DNA from: Hypomesus transpacificus
Lineage: Eukaryota > Chordata > Actinopteri > Osmeriformes > Osmeridae
Direction: 5' to 3'
DNA: 64,000 nt
Assembly: GCF_021917145.1 (NCBI RefSeq)
Contig: NW_025813739.1
Location: 62,001-126,000 of the forward strand
A model generated the notes under the pieces. That model was not told the origin of the DNA. It worked only from the letters and a program-made list of their open reading frames with translations, and ran no database searches. Both the position numbers and the translations under genes were made by a program. This document shows positions 8,268 to 18,689 of the stretch, piece by piece (the first letter of the stretch is position 1; each line of letters starts with the position of its first letter).

Positions 8268-8361
8268 TGCTCCAGGTGAGGCTCTAACTCACAACCTCGG
8301 CATCGCTCTGCAGAATACTGTCTTATAAGTACCGCGCGCTAACCGATTGCGCCACTGGAGC
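8268..8361 (-). tRNA. tRNA-Ile(UAU), C56A copy, last in register
   Basis: The near-invariant C56 is A, removing the G19-C56 elbow contact and a core B-box base; probably not functional. T5 terminator at 8,218-8,222. The 5' flank changes to unique sequence after this gene. Confidence 0.7.
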
Positions 8362-8619
8362 AGTTGAAAGGATGACATTACTTATCAGATCAGACCTTCT
8401 GTACAGTGTTCACGTAATGCAGTTCTGAAATCCATCTAGAAAACAGAAAACTATTGAAATTAGATAAACTATTAGTGAGATATAAATGTGTTCCAACTCA
8501 CAATTTCACTTTGGAAGAAGTATTGGGCTATTTCATTGGTATTGTTCTGAGATTGAAACCCTTGTTTCAAGAACTCTCTTGTTTTCTATTTACAGACCAA
8601 AGATATATTACATTTCTTA
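8362..8619. other. Unique insert inside the array edge
   Basis: AT-rich sequence unrelated to the 213-bp unit separates the last in-register tRNA gene from the displaced copy. No gene or clear transposon end is visible. Confidence 0.7.
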
Positions 8620-8713
8620 TGCTTCAGGTGAGGCTCGAACTCACAACCTCGGCATCGCTCTGCAGAATACTGTCTTATAAGTACCGCTCGCTAACCTATT
8701 GCACCACTGGAGC
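8620..8713 (-). tRNA. tRNA-Ile(UAU)-like copy, displaced, probably decayed
   Basis: A full-length 94-bp copy lying beyond a 258-bp unrelated insert. It has A69 (C4-A69 acceptor mismatch), A25 (D-stem mismatch), U11 and a changed D-loop base, with intact TAT anticodon and T arm. It is likely a pseudogene at the array edge. Confidence 0.65.
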
Positions 8714-8832
8714 AGATGAAAGACCACCAGCTTGTGCCAAATCTGTACGAAGAGTATGATTGACGCCTGAAACAGATAATTCAAGAACTCAGTTCCATAT
8801 GATGAACAAAGTAAAGACCAACCAAATATCAA

Positions 8833-8895
8833 TGCTCCAGGTGAGGCTCGAACTCACAACCTCGGCATCGCTCTGCAGAATACTGTATTATAAGT
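8833..8895 (-). pseudogene. tRNA-Ile(UAU) 3' fragment
   Basis: T arm, variable region, intron and anticodon loop match the array, then similarity stops in the anticodon stem. The D arm and acceptor 5' strand are missing, so no tRNA can form. This is the outermost array remnant. Confidence 0.85.
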
Positions 8896-9141
8896 GTCCA
8901 TCATTTCAATATAAAATATATATAAAAACAAGAATGAGCAGACCAAATGCAGATGATGAATGATGAGATGAATGGCATAGATCGATCAAATAATGTTTTC
9001 TCCAGGTGAGGTTTGTATCACCACTTCATCCTACCGCAATATCGGTCTATTCAGTGAATTGACTGTGTTGCAGTAACATTGGTTAATCATCAATTGAATT
9101 GTGGCTATCCCTGTACTTGTATTTGCTTGAAACAATATTAT

Positions 9142-9240
9142 CTACTTACTAACCGAGAGTGAGGTCATGCCGGGAAATATTACTGAGGCTGGAACGGTGT
9201 GTCGCTCGGTCGATACGGCAAAGCCGAGGTTAGTAAGTAG
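9142..9240. mobile_element. Short element with 13-bp perfect inverted ends
   Basis: The sequence begins CTACTTACTAACC and ends GGTTAGTAAGTAG, a perfect 13-bp inverted pair 99 bp apart. It abuts the next inverted-repeat element. Probably part of a non-autonomous DNA transposon; family not recognised. Confidence 0.45.
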
Positions 9241-9241
9241 T

Positions 9242-9634
9242 TTATTATATGGCATTTTTAGCTTCTTTTCATTGTGTAAACGAAAGTAAATGGTACCTCT
9301 AGGCTAATTGTGCTAGCTCTCAAGTCGTGTGTGTCATGTGTTGCCTAGCAACTCATTACTTTTGATAGAAAGCGGACACCATGGTTTTGCTAAAATTTCT
9401 ACACAAAATAACGACACAAGTGATTCAAAGAGTCTAGTCTTCATCCTCACTTTTGATGACAAATCTTCGCATCATCAAGATAGTAAAACTCAGCAGCTGA
9501 CTCGTCGATATCACCCATTTTGAAGATGACGTCAGAGGGCATTAAGAATACTTATCAGACCGCGGTCAATACGCGGCTGGCATGACTACCCATTAGCCAA
9601 TCAGAAAGCTTGTACCGTCGTTGCCATATAATAA
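9242..9634. mobile_element. Non-autonomous DNA transposon candidate with 13-bp inverted ends
   Basis: TTATTATATGGCA at the left and TGCCATATAATAA at the right are perfect inverted ends, 393 bp apart, with no coding capacity between. Together with the 9,142-9,240 piece it may form one compound element. Family not assigned. Confidence 0.45.
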
Positions 9635-9974
9635 TATGAAATATTGGGTTAATAATACTATTTTGGGCGTGTTGAAATATGGGGTTTGTTGAAGGATTTG
9701 GGTTTGTCTGTCAGATCAGGATGGGAGTTTGAAGCTCTTGTTGTTGATGTGAGGTTGAATAAGAGAGAATGAGACTGGGACAGCAGGGTGAAGGTGGAGG
9801 TGAAGTGTGTGCTGCAGGTAGGTAGTCCAGGAGAGGCCTTCACCACCTCCAGACGCACCAGAGGAACAGAGCTGGATTCAGCCCGGTTGGCAGAGCTCCC
9901 CCTCGTCTCTGCGTAGTTGATATAGGGCCGGGCTATCTGCTGTGACAACACCTTATTAAATTCTAGTGAATTTG
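9635..9974. other. No feature seen
   Basis: Mixed-composition DNA between the inverted-end element and the pyrimidine tract. An open frame on the minus strand runs on into the low-complexity tract and has no recognisable domain. Confidence 0.5.
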
Positions 9975-10340
9975 TCCTTTTCCTTCTCCTTCCCTCCCTC
10001 TCTACCTCTCTCCCTCCATCACATCCTCCCTCCCTCCCCCCTCTATCACTTCCTCCCTTCTCTCTCTCTTCCTCCCTCCCCCTCTCTCTCTCCTTCCCTC
10101 CCTCCCCCCCTCCATCTCCACCTCCCTTCTCCCACCCCCTATCTCTCCTTCCCTCCCTCTCGTTCTCTCTCCATCCCCCCACCCAATTTCTTTTTCTCCT
10201 TCTCTCCCTCTCTTCCCCCCTCCCTCCCCCTCCATTTCTTCCCCCCTTCTCTCTCTCTCCTTCCATCCCCATCTCATTCCCTCCCTCCCTCTTTTCCCCC
10301 CTCCCTCCCTCTCTCATCTTTTCCTCCCTCCCTCCCTCCC
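9975..10340. repeat. CCCT/CTCT pyrimidine-rich low-complexity tract
   Basis: Degenerate CCCT and CTCT runs on the plus strand. The overlapping Ser/Pro-rich and Arg/Gly/Glu-rich open frames are products of the repeat. Confidence 0.9.
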
Positions 10341-11150
10341 AGTATCTGGGGAGAGACTCGTTCCATGGAGCAGGACATAAATCCACAGTGCAGCCCCAGG
10401 CAAGGTCTTTATAAGAAGCTCATTCCTCATCACTTTACATAAACTCAGCAGCCCACAGTCTACCCTACCTATATAATTACACTGAGCTTCAGCGAATATG
10501 GGTTTGGGAAAACAACCATTGTGCGACAGCTTATTGTTTGTCTTAAATGTTACTTTAAATGTGTTGTGGTTAGCATGTCTTGGGCATTTGAAAAGCAGAA
10601 CATGGTTTTTAGCCGTCTGAAAAGACACTGAGCTGATGTTGTTGCATAGAAAATGAGTCACAGTGCAGTGTGTTAAAATACCATTGAATATGCAAACCGC
10701 ATGCATAATATATGAAAGTTGCACTTTGTGCAAATGTAGTGTCTACTTCATCAATTATTTGCAAATTAGTACCCATGGCTAGTTACCCTACATCTCACTC
10801 TAGCGCCATGTCATCATCAGTGATTGTAATGAGGGATTTAATGAATCCTATTCTTAGGCCTAAGACCATGCATGACAACAATGTTTATTTGGAAAAATAG
10901 GCAAAAGAGCATAATCCACTCACAACAGGTTCTGATGACTCAGCACCTCTGACCTGAATTGACTCATTAATTACACAGCCAATAAAACATTAATTTGATC
11001 TATTAATCCATTCTGTCCATTAATCCTCAGTTACATTATACACAGTGAAGGTCAGGCCCGTAAGTCATGTGGGATCAAACACATTCCAAGGCAAATAAAG
11101 CAACTGCCACTTAATACAGTTTAGTATTATGTTTGTCTGGGTTTCTGTCA
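10341..11150. other. Non-repetitive stretch, no gene seen
   Basis: AT-rich single-copy-looking DNA. Around 10,905-11,035 it carries several TAATTA/TTAATC-like homeodomain-type words, which could mark a conserved noncoding element; this is only a compositional impression. Confidence 0.4.
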
Positions 11151-11153
11151 GTT

Positions 11154-11210
11154 GGTGTGTCTATGTGTGTGTGTGTGTGTGTGTGTATCTCTGTGTGTGT
11201 GTGTGTGTTT
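11154..11210. repeat. (TG)n microsatellite
   Basis: Interrupted TG dinucleotide run. Confidence 0.9.
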
Positions 11211-12690
11211 TCCTTGCAGGGTCCAGGTAGCTTTGCCAGTGATTAATGTTCCATGTCTCCTCTCTGTGAGAGGGAGATAATACAGGAGGCTAAGGCCTTT
11301 GTGTTCCCTTTCTGTGTTAATGCCTGCGCCTATCAGGAGATTTAGGCAGCCCACACTTCATACAGCCTTACCTGGGATTGGCTGACTCCAATCAATGGAA
11401 GATCATCAAATCTTTAGCAGAAGAGGAAGCCTGGAGGAACTCGAAGTACAATTTTTTTTTTAAAGGACCAACCTGGTTATATTATTCTCACAATATTTTG
11501 ACCCCGTTGAAAGCGAGCGGTCAGTTTGGGATGATTCTTTAATCCAACCCTGTCATTGGAAAGGTGGGGGGGGGGGGGGTTTGGAGGCAGAGTCGGCCGG
11601 TACAGACTCACAGGTGGAGGCAGAAAGCCAGCAAGTTGCCTGTATAATCCTGCTCTCAGTGGACCTGATTCTCTGCCTCCCCGCTGGCTTCCAGCAGGTG
11701 TGTCTGGGCAGACAACCTCTCCAGTGGCCAGGTGTACGAGGGAGAATATGGATCAATTGGGGGAACATTCCAGCACTCCATATTCATGGCTTCATCATGA
11801 CATGCCGTGTTCAGAGACACCAGCTAATGGACTGTCTGACACAGATCACCCCTTGAGCCTCAGGTCCTGACTGCAGGCTGTTGTAGAGGTATGGAACACA
11901 CTCACCTAGGTCTGATGCCATTCTTTCTTCGCAAGTTTTTGTTTTATTTTTATTTTGGGTGGGTTGGGGATTACTCCCTGTACAAACAACATCAAAGATC
12001 GTAAACATCACATGAAAGATGACTGGTACTGATCCTGTTTGGTCCCAGATGCTTGCTGAGAGCTGATGTGAGGGAAGGGTTTTCTGTCCGGGGGTTTGGC
12101 AAGGTGACCGTGACGATGCCCCATCATTTTGAGGCTGGACTTGCCACAGAGAGAGGTCTCAGTGTCACACTTTAATCAGTAGCCTTTTCAAAGAGAGACA
12201 GAAGTGGTTTTTCTTTCTGATTCTCAAAGACAGCCTGTCATGTAGATCGTCCATTATCTTGTCAGGGTAACATTCTTGTCACACTTAAGAATTCCCCATC
12301 TGTTCAAGCGGCCTCTTGTTCAAAGGTTTAAGAGAATTTTCAACAAGTTCTGAAGAAACAGAAGGCACATTTTTTTTTATATAATTTTATCTTGGTACAA
12401 GGTCTACCCACTACATACTCTCCAGCCAGAGAAAGAGAGAGAAAGAGTGGGAGAAAGATAGAGTGAAAATGAGGAGAGCAGCAAAGAAGGAAAGTAACAA
12501 AGCAAGATGGAATGTGTGAGATGACCAAAAAAGAGAGAGTCTTGGAGAATACTAAAGGAATATCTCAGCCGTGGAAGATGCTAATAGAATCTTCCAGAGA
12601 GAATGAATGGAAGAATGGAACGTTGGGGAGCAAATGAGAACACCACATTGATCCTACCTCACAGTACTACCATGGGGGAGGAATAGAGAG
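11211..12690. other. No gene seen
   Basis: Mixed DNA with a G12-type run near 11,567-11,580. Short open frames have no recognisable motifs. Confidence 0.5.
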
Positions 12691-12691
12691 T

Positions 12692-12754
<63 letters not shown>
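12692..12754. repeat. (GA)n microsatellite
   Basis: About 31 AG dinucleotides, followed by a GGGA-rich flank up to about 12,850. Confidence 0.95.
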
Positions 12755-12756
<2 letters not shown>

Positions 12757-13075
12757 GAAGGGAGGGAGGGAGAGAGAAAGGGATGGGTGGAGTGGGAGGG
12801 ATTGAGGGATGGAGGGAGGGACAGATGGAGCGAGCAAGAGGGAGGGAGGGGCGGAAACACAAAAGGGGGCAAGGAAATTAAAAAGTCACTTTTAAAGATG
12901 TCGAGATGTGTGGTTCATAAGCCCCCTTGTCACACACGTTCCCAATATGCATAACCCCATTTCAAAGCACAACTGATTTAATCAAGATGACTTGGCCTTG
13001 ATTAGAGGACCTTCTTTCACAGATCTGCAGCCCCCTATCCTCCCTTGTGTTTGTCTGTCTACATCTGCTCAAGGC

Positions 13076-13345
13076 CTCTCTCTCTTTGAATCTGTCTCTC
13101 TCTGCCTTTCTCTCTCTCTGCCTCTGCCTCTCTGTCTATCTCTATCTGCCTCTCTCTCTCTGTCTCTCTCTCTGCCTCTGTCTCTCTCTCTCTCTCTCTG
13201 CCTCTCTCTTTCTGCCTCTCTCTGCCTCTTGCTCTCTGTCTCTCTCTCTCTCTGCCTCTCTCTCTCGGCCTCTCTCTCTCTGTCTATCTCTCTCTCTCTA
13301 CCTCTCTCTCTGCCTCTCTGTCTCTCTCTGCCTCTCTCTGCCTCC
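13076..13345. repeat. CTCT/CTGC low-complexity tract
   Basis: Interrupted CT repeat with regular CTGCCTCT words. The Leu/Ser-rich open frames here come from the repeat. Confidence 0.9.
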
Positions 13346-14550
13346 GCCGTGCCCTAGCTCCTGGTACCGTCCCTCCCAATGCCGCTAGCGCCTCGTGCTA
13401 AACACCTCATCTCTGCCCATGTTTCCTGTGGTTTTCATCATTTTACAACGTGTCCTCAAACTGTCCTCTAAAACTGCTATTGTTATCCCCCACAGCAGGG
13501 TGCTTGGGTTGGTGGGAGTAGGGCTTACAATAGCTGTGAACTATGGTGTTGGTAAAGCGTAACCTTTTCACTAGACAAGAACAGAAGAGCCAATCAAGGT
13601 TCCTCATTAACGCTTCTATTTTAGCCGGTGAAATACTCTAACCTCATTATAATGCATTTTCTTATTCTTAAGAAAATGTCCGAGACTTGAATGGCCTGAA
13701 TACGTTATATTTCTTGCCTAACATACTTTGTTTCGTTATTTTCCGAGAAAGTCAGTGTCAGTGTTCTCTGTTCAGACCTCATGGTTTATTATTTCAGGAA
13801 ACGTCAGTCCATCCATCAGCTCGAAATATATCGCAATATTGTGTTCTATGCTGAAAAAGCTGTGGAATTTTTAAATTCTTCAAAGATATTCCTTTTGCTA
13901 AGCTTTGAAAAACTATTTTTTGCCTTGCTGGTTATAAGTCTAAACACAACTCAGAAAAGATGAATCAAAGCCTGCCATGTCATGGGCTGGTGTACAGGGG
14001 GGATTGTGTTCTTGTAGGATTGTCTTGGTAAACAGCTGCTTCTCAGACTTCAAAGGGCCGCTTGGCAGCTCTGTGGTAAAACATGGAGTGAGGAGGGTTC
14101 GGCACAGGCCCTGTTTCTATCCTGGTCTCCCCCTGCAGAGGGAGGAGAGAGCACGCCAGCCCACCAGAGATTTATGGGGTACACTCCCTTGCTCTTTTAC
14201 ATGATAAGTATAAGAGTGGCCATATTGATTTATCTTCTGCTGCCGCTGGAGAAATCAAAATGGATTTCTGAATCGCCTCGACTCTCGAACGCAGACCTGG
14301 ACTTGAGAGTTGTGATTTATGATATCTGGTGTCAGGACGCAAATGTTCAAGTTTCAACTGTCTCTCACCCTGACAGTCTCTCAGGCACCCGATGTGTCAG
14401 TACAACTCTGGTCCAAATCCCGACTGTGGTGGCGTGTTATTGGGATCCATGCCCTCCTCTTCCTGTTGATGTCAACACTTTGCAAAGTGGATCTGTTGAC
14501 TTAGCAAATGTAGCAAGTTCCCCATGTTATGTACGCTTGACACTTAATTT
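13346..14550. other. No gene seen
   Basis: Non-repetitive DNA. Open frames near 14,174-14,554 lack recognisable domains or initiation context. Confidence 0.5.
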
Positions 14551-15013
14551 GTGACCATAACAAAAGAAGTATTGGTGCAAAACAAAGGCTTAATATTCTG
14601 GATAGGTTTGGCTTTAGCAGAATCCAACTCAGGCCATTTCAATTATATTGTAGCTTCCTTGAGTAGTGCATCGTATGCTGACTGAATGTTGGATGGTACA
14701 AAAGCATATAATTGAAATGGCCTGAATTTGATTCTGGCAAAGCCAAACCTATCCAGAATAATAAGTCTTTCCTTTGCACCACCACCTTTTTTGTTATGGT
14801 CACGTCAAGTCAAGTGAACACCATTTGTTAAAGCGTTGACAGGAAGGTGAAAATGAGATTAAAACAGATGTAACACAATATCGCTTTGACATCGCTTTTG
14901 TACCATCCAATATTCAGTCAGTATACGATGCAATACTCAAGGACGCTACAGCTCCTCTGTGTTACATCTGTTTTAACCTCATTTTCACCTTCCTGTCAAC
15001 GCTTTAACAAATG
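14551..15013. repeat. Nested foldback: two hairpins with mutually complementary loops
   Basis: The order of segments is A (14,551-14,648), B (14,649-14,705), A' (14,706-14,803), C (14,822-14,877), B' (14,894-14,950), C' (14,958-15,013). A' is the imperfect reverse complement of A over 98 bp, C' of C over 56 bp, and B' of B over 57 bp with about four mismatches. B is the whole loop of the A hairpin and B' fills most of the loop of the C hairpin. A single strand could form two stems whose loops can pair. No transposase or clear target duplication is seen. It may be a foldback-type element or the product of template switching. Confidence 0.85.
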
Positions 15014-15479
15014 TTGTTAAAATCATAGATATCTTGACTGTAACTAACTGCTTCTTTAATTACGGTAATCAACAAATGCATTATTCAAAGCATGGTATGT
15101 TTCCGCCTGAACCATGGTAACATGGTTGAACATTGAGTTGATGCATGGCTAAGATCCAGACCCTTTACAAAGGTGTCGAGATTTGACGTAAATCCACAAC
15201 ACAAGCAATGCCTAGAGAGAGAGAACGGAAAATTCTGGACTTATGTCAGAGCACAAGGAAAATCACGTCTAAATCTGAAAACATCTCAATCTGTCCGTCG
15301 GGGGCTGTAGGACATGAAGAGATTCCAGATTCGGTGTTTTTCCGCTGTTGTGCTGTTTCACCTCCAGGGACCTTATTAGACTGAGGGTCACTGCACACTG
15401 GGCCCCTCACAGGACTGACTGTGGTGTCCATGTTGCAGCTTGTCGCGATTAATTAGGCATCAGCATCCTGCAGCCACAC
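15014..15479. other. No gene seen
   Basis: Non-repetitive flank between the foldback and the GGGA repeat. Confidence 0.5.
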
Positions 15480-15598
15480 GAGGGAGGGAGGGAGGGAGGG
15501 AGGGAGGGAGGGAGGGAGGGGGAGGGAGGGAGGGAGGGAGGGAGGGAGGGAGGGAGGGAGGGAGGGAGGGAGGGAGTGGAGTGGAGGGAGGGAGGGAC
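15480..15598. repeat. (GGGA)n microsatellite
   Basis: About 28 GGGA/AGGG tetranucleotides with small interruptions. Strand-asymmetric and G-rich. Confidence 0.95.
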
Positions 15599-15917
15599 AG
15601 AAATAGAGTCTGTGAAATGGGATGCATCTCAGACTAGGTGGGGTGAGGGGAAAAGGATGTGGGTTAGATGGTGGGGGTCGGGGGCATGACCCCCCAGGCT
15701 GGGGTTGCTCATGTGGTTAATGAGGAGATAAAGACAGAAGTACATCACCATGAAGAGAGGATGAGATTGCAATGAGGAGAAGGGATCCTGAGATGGTTTC
15801 CAGTTTTCAAGAAAGAAGCTAGACGTTGAAAGCCTGAGAAGTTGTAGCTAATGTAAAGAGCTAACGCGACGATGTGTAACCGGCAGTGCCCCAGCGCCAC
15901 TAAACGGCTTATAAATA

Positions 15918-16109
15918 GGGGGTCGGATGGCTGAGTGGTTAGAGAATAGGGCTATTAATCAGAAAGTTGCCGGTTTGAATCCGGCCATGCAAAAAAAATG
16001 GTGTTGTGTTCTTGGGCACCCTGCTTGCCTCAGGGGGGAACGTCCTTTTACTTACTGTAAGTCGCTCTGGATAAGAGCGTCTGCTAAATGGCTACATCTA
16101 AATAAATAG
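15918..16109 (+). mobile_element. tRNA-derived SINE, V-SINE-like, copy 1
   Basis: The head resembles a tRNA with an A box (TGGCTGAGTGGTTA) and a B box (GGTTTGAATCC). A central TTGGGCA..CCTGCTTGCC domain follows, then the tail GTCGCTCTGGATAAGAGCG..CTGCTAAATG typical of fish SINEs mobilised by L2/UnaL2-clade LINEs. This copy has an A8 insertion and a decayed centre. Confidence 0.8.
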
Positions 16110-18180
16110 AGACATCCTGCACACTCAGGCTTAAAGGAGATGGACCTGAAAAGGCAGGAACGCACCCCTGGCTTGCACGTACACAGCAAGACTTATTGTG
16201 ATTTTCTTTTTAACTTAAGATGTCCAAACGCAGGGAACACATCACATTTTGGCTTTGAGAGAGAATATTGAAACCATTTTTCACAGTTGTAATGCAGGTG
16301 AAAGGGGGCAATGGAATAGTGACTTGAAAATGCAGTTTCAATTGATGCATTTAATCTCGGGGGAGTTTTTATATGCAATATACTGACAGCCCGTTTGAAA
16401 CGTTATTGTGCTGATTTGTCAAATGTCAGTAAACTTTGAATGCGAGATGATGTTCGTAGTGTGTTCCAAACTGGTACACACCTCTTGTGTGCAACACAGC
16501 CTGATGGAAGGAGTTGGCTGAATTGAATGAGGGACTTTGGAACAGTGCTGTGACAGACAGAATCACCACAGTCAGGTGATCGAGGATGAGGAGAAGGGGG
16601 GGAGAAGGGGGGAGGAGGAGGGGGAGGAAGGTTCTCTCAGGACTTGGAAAGACCTGAGTCAGCACAATGAAGACTAAGACTAAGACTAATTTCATGCGAT
16701 GCATGAAAAACATGCATCGCATGTAAACTGTATCGCAAGTAAAACTAAATGAAGCCGATGACTGATCAATTAACAGCTAACACTAGATATATTATTGACT
16801 TCCTGAAAAGGCAACAAGGAGAATCACATCAGCAAAACAATTTAATTACAGGACACTCAAGGGCAAGGAAGAAAATAAATTGAACCATCACAGTTTTTTT
16901 TGTAGAATTGAACACACAATCTACACACATATACCGTTTCGTATAATAAGTACAATCCTGACAAACGGAAATAGTTCCTTGAATACTCAATAACAGGTTC
17001 AGCTGTGTTGGCGTGAGCTTATTTATCTCTCACGGTCATTGTCAAGCCTTGGGTCTGTAATTAGCTGCCCACTGTGCATCTGAACATAGTGTAACTGCCC
17101 CCATTACAGTCTAATTCTCTGGGGCTATCATGTCTAAATTACTGTGCCACCAACCAGTAAGACTCCTGGCACCTGTGAAATGAGACAAAGGCCGTAGGAA
17201 CAGCCGTGCGAGAGCGAGCGAGGAAGAGATGTGCCGTGACTTCCAAATGAGCAGGTGATCGTTTCGTATCTGCATGGCGAAGAATGAAGACGTGAGTTGG
17301 TTTGTCCCTCTGACAGATGCCACGAGTCACCATTTATTTGTCAGCGGATATCGGTCGGGCATGAGCAAATCCTCTAGCAGAGTCAAGAGTAGGATCAAAT
17401 TTGAGAAGTATTTTGAGTTTGTGTTTTTTTGGGGAGATTAAAACGTACATGTCTGCTACTTGTCACCTCAAGCCTCCTAAAGAACATATATCCCACTTAA
17501 GACACAGCATCGACTACACCACTATGTTACACATACCGCTGTCTGAAGGTCTTTAGTCCATGTGTGTCTGAAGCAACGCTGTGGCTGTGGGCTGAGAGCT
17601 GAAACCGTGTCATGGCATCCATGGAAGAAACTAGAAGGAGAATTAGACAGTGCGGAAAAGCAAAACAGGAGAGCGATGACAATTGATAATGATCTGGCTC
17701 TACAGAACAACACAATTATAATCAGGCGACAGACGCATTCATGAAAGGGATCAGTGCGTCATGGTCCGTGTATCATTTTCGTTTTGTTTTATCCACTTGC
17801 CTACGTTTTTTGCTCCAGATCCACCAACGATTTCCCCTCACCAGCCATGATTAACAAGGTGATCAAGTGGCAATCCATTACTGTTCTAATTAACGCTGCC
17901 CACATTTTGGACCTACAGTAATGCGATAGACGCATTACCCCCTCCGTAGAAAACGTGCCTACTCATTTTTCTCTGGGCCCACCCACACCTCAACCACCTC
18001 GTGCCTGTGCTTGACAGACACGGTATTGTATTTAATTCAGAATGCAACAGAGTTAACAGGGACGTGTTCAGCACAGCGGAAATCTGTCTCACAACCGACC
18101 CACCTGAGGCAGGACGCTGAGAGACTCCCCCAGTTTGTCCTGCTGGGCCTCACCTGCTGAGCAGCCAGGAGGGCGAGACA
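16110..18180. other. No gene seen
   Basis: Mixed AT-rich DNA with a GGAGGAGG tract at about 16,580-16,630 and one short perfect hairpin (listed separately). Confidence 0.5.
16693..16723. repeat. Perfect 13-bp stem hairpin
   Basis: CATGCGATGCATG, loop AAAAA, then CATGCATCGCATG. It directly follows a (GACTAA)n-like run. Confidence 0.9.
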
Positions 18181-18460
18181 GCCCCCCACCCCTAAGGGTG
18201 GTGTTGGCCCAGTTTGGAGGGAGAAGGGAGGAGAAAAGGGGAGAGGGAGGGGAGGGGGGGGTGTTAAAGGGGGAAGGTAGGGGGTGAGGTTCTCTGACTG
18301 CCACAAGCTGGGAAGCTGTTCAATAAGGCCCCCGGTGGAAAAGTTCAGAGGCGTCACAGGGAGCCGGCTGCGTGGTGGGGGGTGAGGGGGGGTGGAGGGT
18401 GGGGGGGGGTGGAGGGTGGGGGGGGGTGGAGGGTGGTGGGTGGAGAGAGGGGGGGCTAGC
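18181..18460. repeat. G-rich low-complexity tract
   Basis: Runs of GGGGGG with GGAGGGTGG words, strongly strand-asymmetric. The Pro/His-rich open frames on the minus strand are low-complexity shadows. Confidence 0.8.
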
Positions 18461-18689
18461 TTCAGGGGAGATCCCTCCCAGAGCACTCATCCTCCCTGAT
18501 CTCAGCAGGTGAGCTCTCCAGAACAAGTGTCTCTCTGAGGGGGGCAAAGCTGGGGCCGGGAACTGGTGGTGGGAGGGGAGGGGGCGGGGCTAGATGTCCC
18601 AAACCCTCATTAGGCTCTGAGGGGAGGGTATGTAAATAAGGACTGAAACAGGGGGACCAGGCAAGAGATAACAGCCCTCTGCTTCTCAT

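Larger units (their letters stand above)
1..8361 (-). repeat. Tandem array of 213-bp units, each with one tRNA-Ile(UAU) gene
   Basis: The same 213-bp unit repeats head to tail with constant spacing: 39 complete copies plus a partial copy at the left edge, which continues beyond the window. Each unit is a 94-bp minus-strand tRNA gene plus a 119-bp spacer. Units differ at few positions, and the shared variants define families. The block 1 to about 2,090 matches 5,113 to about 7,200 (24 units away) with very few differences, and other variant sets recur 8 units (1,704 bp) and 5 units (1,065 bp) apart. This pattern is expected from unequal crossing over and segmental amplification. Large tRNA gene arrays are known in fish such as zebrafish. 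The unit is 71 codons long, so meaningless short open frames recur in it. Confidence 0.95.

Noticed and set aside
1-8361. CRISPR-like regular repeats
   Set aside because: The regular 213-bp unit is a eukaryotic tRNA array, and repeat and spacer are both conserved between units.
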